A DNA stretch of 64,000 nucleotides from Puia sp. (GTDB lineage: Bacteria; Bacteroidota; Bacteroidia; Chitinophagales; Chitinophagaceae): contig JARLGZ010000235.1 in the NCBI GenBank assembly GCA_031292515.1, positions 124,001 to 188,000 of the forward strand, given 5' to 3'. Both the position numbers and the translations under genes were made by a program. This document shows, one piece after another, positions 42,875 through 51,197 of this stretch (positions within the stretch are counted from its first letter, which is position 1; every line of letters begins with the position of its first letter). The notes below the pieces were generated by a model. It made no database searches and was not told the origin of the DNA. It saw only the letters and a list, made by a program, of their open reading frames with translations.

Positions 42875-44179
42875 GTGCACGCATTCGAAGTTACCGGCGG
42901 CCATAAACTGTCCGGTGAGATTATCCCGCAAGGTGCTAAAAACGAAGCCTTACAGATCATCAGCGCCATCCTGCTGACCCCGGAAAAAGTCACCATCACC
43001 AATATTCCGGACATCCTCGACGTAAACAGGTTGATCGATGTATTACGGGACATCGGCGTCAAAGTCGAGCGGACAGCCCCGGACACCTGCATCTTCCAGG
43101 CAGACGATGTGAATATTGACTATCTGCGCAGCGAGGAATACCAGCAAAAAAGCGGTAAGCTGCGGGGCGCAGTCATGATAGCGGGCCCCATGCTGGGGAG
43201 ATTCAAAAAAGCGTTTATCCCAAAACCGGGGGGTGATAAGATCGGCAGACGCCGCCTCGATACTCATATCATCGGCTTTGAACGGCTCGGCGCCATCTTC
43301 ACCTACCAGGCCGAAGAAGGTCTCTTCCACCTGGAGGCGCCCGGACTGAAAGGCGCCCATCTGCTGCTGGATGAACCTTCTGTAACCGGAACGGCCAATA
43401 TCGTGATGGCCGCCGTCATGGCAGAGGGCATTACGACCATCTATAACGCCGCCTGCGAACCATATATTCAGCAACTATGTAAGATGTTGAACCGGATGGG
43501 GGCAAAGATCGGCGGCATTGGCAGCAACCTGCTGACGATCGAAGGCGTTGGCTACCTCGGCGGAACGGAACACAGATTGCTGCCCGATATGATCGAAATA
43601 GGCTCTTTTATAGGCCTTGCCGCCATGACCAGGAGCGAGATCACTATAAAAAATGTGAGCCTCCCGAATCTCGGCATGATCCCGGATAAATTCAAACAAC
43701 TGGGTATCCGCATGGAGTTTCGCGGAGACGATATCCATATCCCCGAACAGGACCTCTATGAAATCCAGACATTTCTGGATGGTTCCGTACTCACGATCTA
43801 TGACCACCCATGGCCCGGTTTCACCCCCGACCTCCTGAGCATTGTCCTGGTCGTCGCGACGCAAGCCAGGGGATCCGTGCTGATCCATCAGAAAATGTTT
43901 GAAAGCCGCCTGTTCTTCGTGGACAAACTGATAGATATGGGCGCCCAGATTATTCTCTGCGACCCCCACCGCGCCGCCGTCATCGGGATGGCAAGGGAGC
44001 AAAAACTCCGGGGCATCACCATGAGCAGCCCGGACATACGGGCCGGCGTAGCCCTGCTCATCGCCGCTCTCAGCGCCGAAGGGAAAAGCATCATTCAGAA
44101 TATCGAGCAGATAGACCGCGGGTATCAATATATCGACGAACGTTTGCGTAGGCTGGGCGCGCAAATCAAGAGAATATGA
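42875..44179 (+). CDS. murA: UDP-N-acetylglucosamine 1-carboxyvinyltransferase (Asp-type active site)
   Basis: A 434-residue EPSP-synthase-fold enzyme, first committed step of peptidoglycan synthesis. GAKNEALQIISA near 20-31 is the substrate Lys/Asn block. The active-site loop is KPGGDKIGRRRLDTH: Asp 121 stands where E. coli MurA has the catalytic, fosfomycin-alkylated Cys 115. Asp-type MurA proteins are known to be fosfomycin-resistant in other bacteria. The length is slightly above the usual 420. The start is GTG 42875. Its stop overlaps the gmk ATG by four bases. Confidence 0.96.
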   Translation: MHAFEVTGGHKLSGEIIPQGAKNEALQIISAILLTPEKVTITNIPDILDVNRLIDVLRDIGVKVERTAPDTCIFQADDVNIDYLRSEEYQQKSGKLRGAVMIAGPMLGRFKKAFIPKPGGDKIGRRRLDTHIIGFERLGAIFTYQAEEGLFHLEAPGLKGAHLLLDEPSVTGTANIVMAAVMAEGITTIYNAACEPYIQQLCKMLNRMGAKIGGIGSNLLTIEGVGYLGGTEHRLLPDMIEIGSFIGLAAMTRSEITIKNVSLPNLGMIPDKFKQLGIRMEFRGDDIHIPEQDLYEIQTFLDGSVLTIYDHPWPGFTPDLLSIVLVVATQARGSVLIHQKMFESRLFFVDKLIDMGAQIILCDPHRAAVIGMAREQKLRGITMSSPDIRAGVALLIAALSAEGKSIIQNIEQIDRGYQYIDERLRRLGAQIKRI

Positions 44180-44745
44180 ATCAAAAGATCATCATCATCA
44201 CGGCCCCTTCGGGAGCCGGCAAAACTTCTATTACCCATCATCTGCTGGATAAATACAACCAGCTGGCTTTTTCCGTGTCCGCCGCCACCCGGACGCCGAG
44301 ATCCCATGAAATGAACGGTGTCGACTATTACTTCCTTTCCCTGGACGATTTCAAACAGAAGATCCGCGACAACGAGTTCGCCGAATGGGAAATGGTCTAT
44401 GAGGGCAAATACTACGGGACCCTTAAAAGCGAACTGGAGCGGATCTGGAACAGCGGCCGTGTGCCGGTCCTGGACATCGACGTAAAAGGCGCCATCCACG
44501 TACAACAGCAATATCCGGGTATGACCCTGTCTCTCTTTATCGAACCACCCTCTATCGGGGAACTGGAGCGGCGCCTCAGGAGCCGCGGTACCGAAACAAC
44601 CGAGACCCTGCAGGCAAGGATCAACAAGGCGACCTATGAGATCTCGTTTAAACATCATTTCGATAAGATCATCGTCAATGAAGACCTGGGAGAAGCCTGC
44701 AGCCAGGCGGACGGCATCATTGAGCGCTTCCTGGCCCGCGGATAA
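44176..44745 (+). CDS. gmk: Guanylate kinase
   Basis: A 189-residue kinase. The P-loop APSGAGKTSI is at 10-19, VSAATRTPRSHEMNGVDYYFLS binds GMP, and GKYYGTLKSELE and VPVLDIDVKGA are family blocks. It phosphorylates GMP to GDP. It is translationally coupled to murA (4-base overlap). The stop is followed by a GC-rich stretch (44746-44842) without a clear terminator. Confidence 0.97.
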   Translation: MNQKIIIITAPSGAGKTSITHHLLDKYNQLAFSVSAATRTPRSHEMNGVDYYFLSLDDFKQKIRDNEFAEWEMVYEGKYYGTLKSELERIWNSGRVPVLDIDVKGAIHVQQQYPGMTLSLFIEPPSIGELERRLRSRGTETTETLQARINKATYEISFKHHFDKIIVNEDLGEACSQADGIIERFLARG

Positions 44746-44842
44746 CGGGAAATTTCCCGGCGCGGGACGTCCCGCCGCCCCGCAAATTTTCCCCCTGTCC
44801 CGGATATAAAATTTCCGATTTTTCGGGCTACATTCGTAGTGT

Positions 44843-46120
44843 ATGATCAATACCAATACCCTTGTAGGGATTATTATAGCCTGGCTGATGATCTTTTTTT
44901 TTGCAGGCATTGAGATCGCTTTCGTAAGCGCCAATAAACTGGCTATCGAGCTAAAAAAGAAACAAGGCCTCAGCAGCGGGATCATCCTTTCCCGCTTCAT
45001 GGATCATCCCGGTCAGTTCATCGGCTCCAACCTGATCGGCTTCAATATCTTCCTGGTCTTCTTCGGTTTGATGGTGGGAGAGACTTTTCAGCCTCTCTGG
45101 AATTACGCCATTACCAAACTCCATATTCCAAGCGGTTATGTCAATTCAGCCCGTCTTTTGATGGAGACGGCGCTCGCTTCCGCAATCATCCTGGTCTTTG
45201 GGGAATTCGTCCCGAAAGCGCTCTTCCGGGCCAAAAGTGATAGCCTGTTGAATTTCTTTGCCGGCACGGTCGATTTCTTTAACCGGATATTCTACCCGAT
45301 CGCAAACGTCTTCGTAGCCATTTCCGGCTGGATCCTCAAATATGTCTTTAATGTACGCATAGATGACCGGAAGGAGGCTTTCTCCAGGGCCGATCTGGAA
45401 CATTTTTTTCAGCAGACCCGGGAGTCGGATGAGGACTCCAAAGACCTCAATAAGAGCCTGTTCGAGGCCGCCCTGGTACTTCCCAAAGTAAAGGTCAGGG
45501 AATGTCTCGTGCCCCGAAAGGAGATCGAAGGCATCGATCTGAACCTGCCTGTGGAAGAAGCACGCAAAAAATTCGTCGAGACAAAGCTGAGCAAGCTGGT
45601 GGTTTACGACGGAAATCTGGATCATGTGGTAGGCTACATCCATGAACTCGACCTGTTTAAACAGCCGCCTTTTATAAAGGCCATGCTCCTGCCCATACCC
45701 GCCGTACCGGAAAGCATGAGCGCAACCGATCTCATCAATAAGTTCAGCAGGGAGCGGAAAAGCATCGCCTGGGTTGTAGACGAATTCGGCGGTACGGCTG
45801 GCATCGTCACCATGGAAGACCTGCTCGAAGAGATCTTTGGAGAGATCAAGGACGAATACGACACGGAAGAATTCGAAGAGAAGAAACTGTCTAACGACGA
45901 ATTCATTTTTTCAGGAAGATTGGAACTCGACTACTTAAACAAAAAATACGACCTGGAGCTCCCGGAGAATGATTCGGAGACTTTATCAGGGTTTATCATT
46001 AACCAGCACGAGACCATACCCCGGCTCAAAGAGCATATCATCATCGGCGATTATGAGTTCGAAATCCTCAATGTCAGCGATACCCGGATCGAAATGGTCA
46101 GGATGAAAATTCTCAAATAA
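44843..46120 (+). CDS. DUF21/CBS/CorC membrane protein (hemolysin family, CNNM-like)
   Basis: A 425-residue inner-membrane protein. The DUF21 domain with four hydrophobic segments covers about 1-180 (GIIIAWLMIFFFAGIEIAFVSANK). A CBS pair follows at about 200-330 (VRECLVPRKEIEGID, SIAWVVDEFGGTAGIVTMEDLLEEIFGEI). A CorC_HlyC transporter-associated domain ends it at about 345-425 (DEFIFSGRLELDYLNKKY). CNNM/CorC proteins move or sense Mg and related divalent ions; the hemolysin name is historical. GldE of gliding bacteria belongs to the same fold group, but this window gives no proof. Confidence 0.9.
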   Translation: MINTNTLVGIIIAWLMIFFFAGIEIAFVSANKLAIELKKKQGLSSGIILSRFMDHPGQFIGSNLIGFNIFLVFFGLMVGETFQPLWNYAITKLHIPSGYVNSARLLMETALASAIILVFGEFVPKALFRAKSDSLLNFFAGTVDFFNRIFYPIANVFVAISGWILKYVFNVRIDDRKEAFSRADLEHFFQQTRESDEDSKDLNKSLFEAALVLPKVKVRECLVPRKEIEGIDLNLPVEEARKKFVETKLSKLVVYDGNLDHVVGYIHELDLFKQPPFIKAMLLPIPAVPESMSATDLINKFSRERKSIAWVVDEFGGTAGIVTMEDLLEEIFGEIKDEYDTEEFEEKKLSNDEFIFSGRLELDYLNKKYDLELPENDSETLSGFIINQHETIPRLKEHIIIGDYEFEILNVSDTRIEMVRMKILK

Positions 46121-46295
46121 CCGTGCCAGACCTGCCTGTTAACCAATGTTAAGCCGTGGTTAATCGGCCCTCATTTTTTCTCCATCCCCATCTTTTTATT
46201 CATCTTCGGTTTATCAATTTGATGGCGCTGGTAAGCCGGACAATTTACGGAGAACATCTATACATTTTTTCATAGGTCAGTTAGGAGTAAACAAT

Positions 46296-46325
46296 GCACT
46301 TCGTTTTCGAAGTGCTTGTTTTTTT
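46296..46325 (+). terminator. Strong intrinsic terminator
   Basis: Perfect 8-bp stem GCACTTCG/CGAAGTGC (46296-46303 and 46308-46315) with a TTTT loop and a TTGTTTTTTT tail. It lies 175 bases after the DUF21/CBS gene, so it ends that transcript or a separate short RNA. Confidence 0.8.
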
Positions 46326-46401
46326 ATGGATACCCATCCCGTCAGTTACCCCTCCCATCCGCGATCATTACTGCCTGCGTCCGCTACAGCCAACCCTTCG
46401 G

Positions 46402-46938
46402 CTAGTTATGTGAAGCAGTCGAATTGCCCTCTTTGCCGCTCTCGTGTTTTTTCCAGATCTCCATCTTCATTTCACAACGTTCGATATCCTGCCGGTAGTC
46501 CTTTATCTTATCGTCATTCTGGCTCGCCAGGATGGCCTTTTCAAAATAGTAAACTGCTTTTTCAAAATTCAGCCTCAGCTCCTCGGCAAGGGCATAACGG
46601 CCATAGACCCAGGATTTATCGATTGTCCGAACCTTCAGGCATCGTTCAAGATGACGCCCCAGTTCTTCGAACCGTTCCATATCCATCAAAAGGGCGGCAA
46701 TATGAAAATAGGAATGGGGATACAGGGAATCGCATTTGATGGCCGTCTGGAAATGGTTTTCCGCCTTGACATAATCATCGAACTGCGTCTTGTACAACCA
46801 ACCGAGGGAATTGTGTGCCGGGGCACTGTCAGGCTCTTCATATAAAATACTCTCGTATTTCTTAAAGGCTTCCGCGTAATTATTATTCTTGATGTCTGCT
46901 TCCGCTTCCAGGTATAGCTCTTCTGAGTTCGTGTTCAT
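46402..46938 (-). CDS. Tetratricopeptide-repeat protein
   Basis: A 178-residue all-helical protein. At least three TPR units can be seen: EAFKKYESILYEEPDSAPAHNSLGWLY, KAENHFQTAIKCDSLYPHSYFHIAALL and ELRLNFEKAVYYFEKAIL. No signal peptide or membrane segment, so it is a cytoplasmic scaffold. The partner is unknown. It is on its own between the convergent DUF21/CBS gene and the deoxyhypusine-synthase-like gene. Confidence 0.85.
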   Translation of the reverse strand: MNTNSEELYLEAEADIKNNNYAEAFKKYESILYEEPDSAPAHNSLGWLYKTQFDDYVKAENHFQTAIKCDSLYPHSYFHIAALLMDMERFEELGRHLERCLKVRTIDKSWVYGRYALAEELRLNFEKAVYYFEKAILASQNDDKIKDYRQDIERCEMKMEIWKKHESGKEGNSTASHN

Positions 46939-47034
46939 TCGTAAATTTTTTTCGATTCCTTGTTATCTTATCACCCGGAGTCATCTTCCGCCCCGCATTC
47001 AGGTTACCCGCACCGCAGACGGCTTGCCACCCAT

Positions 47035-48009
47035 TTACCAGCCCAATATCCAGGCAAATATAAGCGGAGCCACGATGGTGGCATCGCTTTCCACGATGAA
47101 TTTAGGCGTGTGTATATCCAGCTTCCCCCAGGTGATCTTCTCGTTAGGCACGGCGCCGGAATAAGACCCGTAAGAGGTGGTGGAATCGGATATCTGACAG
47201 AAATAGCTCCAGAAAGGAACGTCATGCCATTCCAGATCCTGGTACATCATGGGTACGACGCAGATCGGGAAGTCTCCGGCAATGCCGCCGCCGATCTGGA
47301 AAAATCCAACGCCTTTGCCACCGCTGTTCTCCCGGTACCAGCCAGCCAGCCAGGTCATGTATTCGATACCGCTTTTTACTGTACTGGCCTTCAGCTCATT
47401 CTTAATAACATAACTGGCAAAAATATTGCCGGTGGTGCTGTCTTCCCAACCCGGAACGACGATGGGAATATTTTTTTTGGCGGCGGCAATGATCCAGCTG
47501 TCCTTTGGATCGATCTCATAATACTGTTCCAGGTCTCCGCTAAGTACCACCTTATACAGGAATTCGTGGGGGAAATACCTTTCACCCTTTGACTCGGCAT
47601 CCTTCCAGGCTTTTACCAGGTGCTTCTGCAAACGGCGAAAGGCCTCTTCTTCGGGGATACAGGTATCCGTAACACGGTTATAATGATGTTCAAGCAAGTC
47701 CCATTCGTCCTGCGGTGTCAGATCCCGGTAATGGGGAACCCTCTTATAATGGGAATGCGCCACCAGGTTCATGACGTCTTCCTCCAGGTTGGCGCCCGTG
47801 CAGCTGATGATGTCGATCTTTCCCTGCCGGATCATTTCGGCCAGGGAAATCCCCAATTCCGCCGTGCTCATCGCGCCTGCCAGGGTGACCATCATCTTGC
47901 CGCCCTCCAAAAGGTGTGTCTCGTAGCCTTTCGCTGCATCGACCAGGGCAGCCGCATTAAAATGCCGGTAGTGATGTTGTATGAATTGAGAAACGGGGCC
48001 TTTGCTCAT
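47035..48009 (-). CDS. Deoxyhypusine-synthase-family protein
   Basis: A 324-residue homologue of eukaryotic/archaeal deoxyhypusine synthase. Visible blocks: MVTLAGAMSTAELGISLAEMIRQGKID, ISCTGANLEEDVMNL, VVPGWEDSTTGNIF and EKITWGKLDIHTPKFIVESDATIVAPLIFA. The TWGK Lys corresponds to the catalytic Lys of the eukaryotic enzyme (SWGK). Bacteria lack eIF5A; bacterial members are thought to act on other polyamine targets, for example homospermidine formation (established in part). ATG 48009 is chosen, with a TATTTTTG box 25 bases upstream. It diverges from sdpR. Confidence 0.9.
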   Translation of the reverse strand: MSKGPVSQFIQHHYRHFNAAALVDAAKGYETHLLEGGKMMVTLAGAMSTAELGISLAEMIRQGKIDIISCTGANLEEDVMNLVAHSHYKRVPHYRDLTPQDEWDLLEHHYNRVTDTCIPEEEAFRRLQKHLVKAWKDAESKGERYFPHEFLYKVVLSGDLEQYYEIDPKDSWIIAAAKKNIPIVVPGWEDSTTGNIFASYVIKNELKASTVKSGIEYMTWLAGWYRENSGGKGVGFFQIGGGIAGDFPICVVPMMYQDLEWHDVPFWSYFCQISDSTTSYGSYSGAVPNEKITWGKLDIHTPKFIVESDATIVAPLIFAWILGW

Positions 48010-48033
48010 AATATTTACTGTTTTATAAGGGGG

Positions 48034-48041
48034 CAAAAATA
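48034..48041 (-). promoter_or_regulatory. -7 promoter box (TATTTTTG) of the deoxyhypusine-synthase-like gene
   Basis: TAnnTTTG match on the minus strand. It lies in the 105-base gap shared with the divergent sdpR gene, next to the sdpR operator. Confidence 0.45.
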
Positions 48042-48073
48042 GTTTTTTTTTGGCTATTGTTTTTATCAGTTAT

Positions 48074-48095
48074 TATTTAGATATTTGTCTAAATA
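48074..48095. promoter_or_regulatory. Palindromic operator of the SdpR repressor
   Basis: Exact inverted repeat TATTTAGA-N6-TCTAAATA, 20 bases before the sdpR ATG at 48115. ArsR/SdpR-type repressors bind such AT-rich palindromes in their own promoters. The spacer TATTTG overlaps the likely -7 region, so binding should block sdpR transcription, and perhaps the divergent gene (inference). Confidence 0.65.
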
Positions 48096-48114
48096 TATAA
48101 TTATACCGATATCC

Positions 48115-48378
48115 ATGAATATTGTGTTTAAGGCCTTAAATGATCCGACAAGAAGGGAAATCCTCGAACTGCTGCAGGACAAAGACCTGACTGCCGGAGA
48201 AATCGCCGACCAGTTCAATATCTCCAAACCCAGCATTTCCCATCACCTGGATCTGCTGAAACAGGCAGGCCTGGTAGAGTCCGTGAAACAAGGCCAATTC
48301 GTTTACTACTCGCTGAATACGACCGTGGTGGATGAGATCCTGAAATGGTTCCTCCGCTTCAGAAACAAAAAAAAGTGA
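48115..48378 (+). CDS. sdpR: ArsR/SdpR-family autorepressor
   Basis: An 87-residue winged-helix repressor. KALNDPTRREILELLQDKDLTAGEIADQF and SISHHLDLLKQAGLVESVKQGQFVYYSL are the ArsR-type HTH and wing. The tail WFLRFRNKK is typical of SdpR. No metal-binding Cys cluster is visible. In Bacillus SdpR represses the sdpRI operon until SdpI captures it with toxin. ATG 48115 is chosen because the palindromic operator lies before it and overlaps the longer frame. sdpI follows 167 bases later. Confidence 0.9.
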   Translation: MNIVFKALNDPTRREILELLQDKDLTAGEIADQFNISKPSISHHLDLLKQAGLVESVKQGQFVYYSLNTTVVDEILKWFLRFRNKKK

Positions 48379-48545
48379 TCCTTGACAAAAGGAGTGAGCC
48401 TTCAGATAAATGGCCCTTTAAATAAAAATACATGAGATAAAAATACCCGCGATAAAACAACCGGCGCAAAACACAAAACGAACCGGCGCAAAAACACCTG
48501 AGACAGAAAACCGGTAAAACCTTGAAAAAATGTAAACCTTAAAAT

Positions 48546-49208
48546 ATGAAGACCCCAAACACGCTGAAGGAAATCCTTTTCGTAGCTGCAATCCTCTTAC
48601 TGCCATTCGCCTTTCTGGCCTCCGTATATTCCTCGATGCCGGAGACGGTACCAACCCATTTTAACATGGAAGGACGCGCCAATGGCTTCAGTACCAAAGA
48701 GAAACTATGGTATTACATCCTGTTTTTGGCCGCCCTTGCCGCAGCATTATACCTGCTGGTCAGAAACATCGCCTCGATCGATCCGAAAAAAGCAGCCGGC
48801 GCTTCACGCCGGATCTATCAAAAGATGGCGATTGCCGTAGTCTGTCTGCTATCCGGGATCAATATCGTGATCGTCTATTCGGCAAAATACAACGGTCATA
48901 ACACCGCCCGCCTGCTATATCCCTTTCTGGGCTTGTTCTTCGTATTCCTGGGGAATATGATGCACAGCGTCAAGCCCAATTATTTTGTCGGCATCCGTTC
49001 CCCATGGGCCCTGGAGGACGAGAACAACTGGAGGGCCACCCACCGGCTCGGCAGCAAGATCTATTTCGCAGGCGGGCTCTTCATCATCATCGGAACATTG
49101 CTGTTCCCGCCCAAAGCTTCCATCTGGATACTGGAAGTGACTGTCGCCGTTATGGCCCTCACCCCGATACTCTACTCTTTCCTGTATTTTAAAAGAAACA
49201 AATCCTGA
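48546..49208 (+). CDS. sdpI: SdpI-family membrane immunity-like protein
   Basis: A 220-residue membrane protein with about six hydrophobic segments. The N-terminal DUF1648 block is VPTHFNMEGRANGFSTKEKLW. The C-terminal SdpI block is NMMHSVKPNYFVGIRSPWALEDENNWRATHRLGSK. In Bacillus subtilis SdpI gives immunity to the SdpC killing toxin and signals to SdpR. No sdpABC toxin genes are in the window, so here it may respond to foreign toxin or envelope stress (inference). It is the second gene of an sdpR-sdpI unit. Confidence 0.9.
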   Translation: MKTPNTLKEILFVAAILLLPFAFLASVYSSMPETVPTHFNMEGRANGFSTKEKLWYYILFLAALAAALYLLVRNIASIDPKKAAGASRRIYQKMAIAVVCLLSGINIVIVYSAKYNGHNTARLLYPFLGLFFVFLGNMMHSVKPNYFVGIRSPWALEDENNWRATHRLGSKIYFAGGLFIIIGTLLFPPKASIWILEVTVAVMALTPILYSFLYFKRNKS

Positions 49209-49320
49209 TCCCGGAGGACAGATGGAGAAAGCCACCAGCTTCCAAAAAAACAGCAACACGGCGACGAAACGAAAAACACATCTCCCGATGAGGTTTAGCC
49301 CGTCGAAACCTTTTTATCAG

Positions 49321-49369
49321 ATGTCGAATATCCGAACACCTGATTATCAAAAGTCTGTAGACGTTGCTA
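49321..49369 (+). repeat. Direct repeat, copy 1
   Basis: About 49 bases containing GAATATCCGAAC, CCTGATTAT and CTGTAGACGTTGCT. It matches copy 2 at 49579-49627 at most positions. Confidence 0.7.
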
Positions 49370-49578
49370 CGGAAAAATCGAAAGGATTGCCGAAAACAAG
49401 AAAACCAAATGCTGTCACTACAGCTTTTGAGAAGGCTACCCCCAAAATCGGAAATATTACGATCGTCGCCTAAACAAATGCTCTGCCTGAAGGCCGCCCG
49501 AAGAAAGACCGGTTCCCTTTGACAGAATAAAAACTTCGCTCGGAAGGCGTCTTCCCTTGTTGCGAAAGCCATTTTTAT

Positions 49579-49627
49579 ATGTGCCGAATATCCGAACGCC
49601 TGATTATAGAAAGACTGTAGACGTTGC
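49579..49627 (+). repeat. Direct repeat, copy 2
   Basis: Second copy of the roughly 49-base sequence, 258 bases after the first. By eye there are six or seven mismatches and one small length shift. Confidence 0.7.
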
Positions 49628-49685
49628 TGGGTATCCAGTAGATTTTCGTTCTTCATAAAATATGATTTGAGGCGTGGTTAGAAAT

Positions 49686-49712
49686 GAAAAAGCATAGCCG
49701 TTAAGCCATGCT
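49686..49712 (-). terminator. Terminator after the immunity gene
   Basis: Minus-strand stem AGCAT..GGCT/..GCTATGCT followed by a short T run; it ends the Rhs-toxin/immunity transcript. Confidence 0.5.
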
Positions 49713-49770
49713 GTATGAAGATTATGAGATGTTGTTTACTGGTTCTTGGGAAAGCTACTTTTTTGATAAA

Positions 49771-50061
49771 CTACCCTTCGCTATATACAATTTCAAAATG
49801 CAATCTATCATTCCTAGCTTTTAAAAAAGCAATTGCATCCTCGTAGATACTTTCGGTAAATGGACGCATTGAAAAATCGACACTATTTTCCATACTTGGT
49901 TCTGTTGTATTCTCACCCAAATAAAATCCGTCGATACCAAGCAAGACTATATTTCGTTTTTTGCATTCATCAATAATTTGCAAGGCATTCTCTTTGGAAT
50001 ACAGAAAAATACCGCTCCTGTTGATCGATTTGTCCTCAAATAAAGCCTCTATTTCGTTCAT
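49771..50061 (-). CDS. Colicin-E5-immunity-like protein
   Basis: A 96-residue small acidic protein. YSKENALQIIDECKKRNIVLLGIDGFYL has the same pattern as the start of colicin E5 immunity protein (SPKAAIEVCNEAAKKGLWILGIDGG, recalled from memory), and the spacing of ILGIDG is kept. It lies directly downstream of the E5-like toxin domain, 10 bases after its stop, the usual place of a cognate immunity gene. It should bind the toxin domain and mimic the tRNA anticodon substrate, as ImmE5 does (inference). ATG 50061 is chosen over a longer frame to 50124 that overlaps the toxin. Confidence 0.75.
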   Translation of the reverse strand: MNEIEALFEDKSINRSGIFLYSKENALQIIDECKKRNIVLLGIDGFYLGENTTEPSMENSVDFSMRPFTESIYEDAIAFLKARNDRLHFEIVYSEG

Positions 50062-50071
50062 AAATTTATTT

Positions 50072-51130
50072 TTATTTGCCAATATATGGGTTAACAATTG
50101 TCTCGTCTGGTATCCAGCCCGCATCTAATCTATTACTAATTTGAATGATTTCATTTGTAACATTGTCTTTAACTACGTAAAATCCTTCTTTTGTAAAATA
50201 TGCTGTCGCGGCGTTTCCTGTTGCCCTGTTTAAGGCAACTCTTGTCGTAAAGGGTGCATTGATGACGCCATGCATTAGTTCTGAAGTCCATCCTCGCCTC
50301 GCCATTTGATTAGCAATTTTGGGAGTAACATAAGAGAATATGCTATTAGCGCCCTCTTCCATTAGCATATCTCCAACTGCTACTACCTTTCCAACAGGAA
50401 TACTTGCAGCCAAATTTAGCGATGCTTGCCCCATATTCTGTTTGACACCATAAGAATCATGCCCGGTAATCCATGTGCTTATAAAGTTATAGGCTTGGGC
50501 CAATGGATTAAACTTGTTTAACTCATAGGCGAAGTCAGTTGCAACATTATGATCGCCCTTGTTTTGATTATCCGTATTAGCATTTGAATTCGACGTGCCT
50601 CCTTGTGCGGAGGGTATACCTGTCACTGTCGATGGAGGTGGGTCCGCAGTTACATTGGGAGTCTCCGAAGTATTTACATGTTGAATGGGGTCGTAAGCAG
50701 GAGTGATCACAGGAGCCGGGGCATAGCCAGGTAAGCCAGGAACGCTATCTGTCAACCCATATGGATCGGTAAAAAATATCGGATTGTCACTTGTAAATGA
50801 GTAAGGACTCCAGTCTTCATTTATCATAGCATATGGATCAATTTGCCAAAACCTTCCTATTTGCGGATCATACATTCTGAAAGTAGCGTCATAGGTTTCT
50901 AAGCCGCTCCCATCACTGAATTCCTGATTCTGAAGCTCATTACCCCCATTATATCTGTACTTATTCTGAGCATAGTTCTGCTTTAGTGCCCTATCATTAA
51001 TCCCCGCCATCGCCAACCCAAAAGGATAATAGTGGTTTTCCTCCGTCAGCGGACCTCTTACCACCGTCACCTGCAAATTGTCAAAGAACACGTCGATATT
51101 GGGTGTCTCGTTGCTGGTGTAAATATACAA
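50072..51130 (-). CDS. Rhs core fragment with colicin-E5-like tRNase C-terminus (5'-truncated)
   Basis: The 352-residue frame begins inside a Rhs/YD-repeat protein. [46 protein letters not shown] and [11 protein letters not shown] form the Rhs-associated core (about 30-125). A Pro/Asn-rich linker and pre-toxin region follow. The last 85 residues read [47 protein letters not shown], matching the colicin E5 ribonuclease domain, which cuts tRNAs for Tyr, His, Asn and Asp in the anticodon. Only a TTG start is available. In-frame codons before it still read NGYLYIY, part of the Rhs repeat, and then hit TAG. So this is a truncated or orphan cassette with no signal peptide or delivery part. Confidence 0.8.
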   Translation of the reverse strand: MYIYTSNETPNIDVFFDNLQVTVVRGPLTEENHYYPFGLAMAGINDRALKQNYAQNKYRYNGGNELQNQEFSDGSGLETYDATFRMYDPQIGRFWQIDPYAMINEDWSPYSFTSDNPIFFTDPYGLTDSVPGLPGYAPAPVITPAYDPIQHVNTSETPNVTADPPPSTVTGIPSAQGGTSNSNANTDNQNKGDHNVATDFAYELNKFNPLAQAYNFISTWITGHDSYGVKQNMGQASLNLAASIPVGKVVAVGDMLMEEGANSIFSYVTPKIANQMARRGWTSELMHGVINAPFTTRVALNRATGNAATAYFTKEGFYVVKDNVTNEIIQISNRLDAGWIPDETIVNPYIGK

Positions 51131-51197
51131 ATATCCGTTCTACGTCACTGTTAGGTGTAGTAGAATTTGTCCAAAGAAAGCCTACTTTATTTTCTCC

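Larger units (their letters stand above)
49209..49770. other. 561-base spacer with a diverged direct repeat and no convincing gene
   Basis: Between sdpI and the immunity gene. Both strands have medium open frames (49222-49473 plus, 49189-49656 minus), but neither shows codon structure or a recognisable family, and the long minus frame overlaps sdpI. It holds two copies of a roughly 49-base sequence and, near the right end, the terminator of the immunity gene. Confidence 0.6.

Noticed and set aside
43475-44164. A 229-codon minus-strand frame opposite murA
   Set aside because: Antisense shadow; murA is certain.
49189-49656. A 155-codon minus-strand frame over the direct repeats
   Set aside because: It overlaps the end of sdpI, is Phe/Arg/Cys-rich and the two repeat copies fall in different frames, so coding is unlikely.
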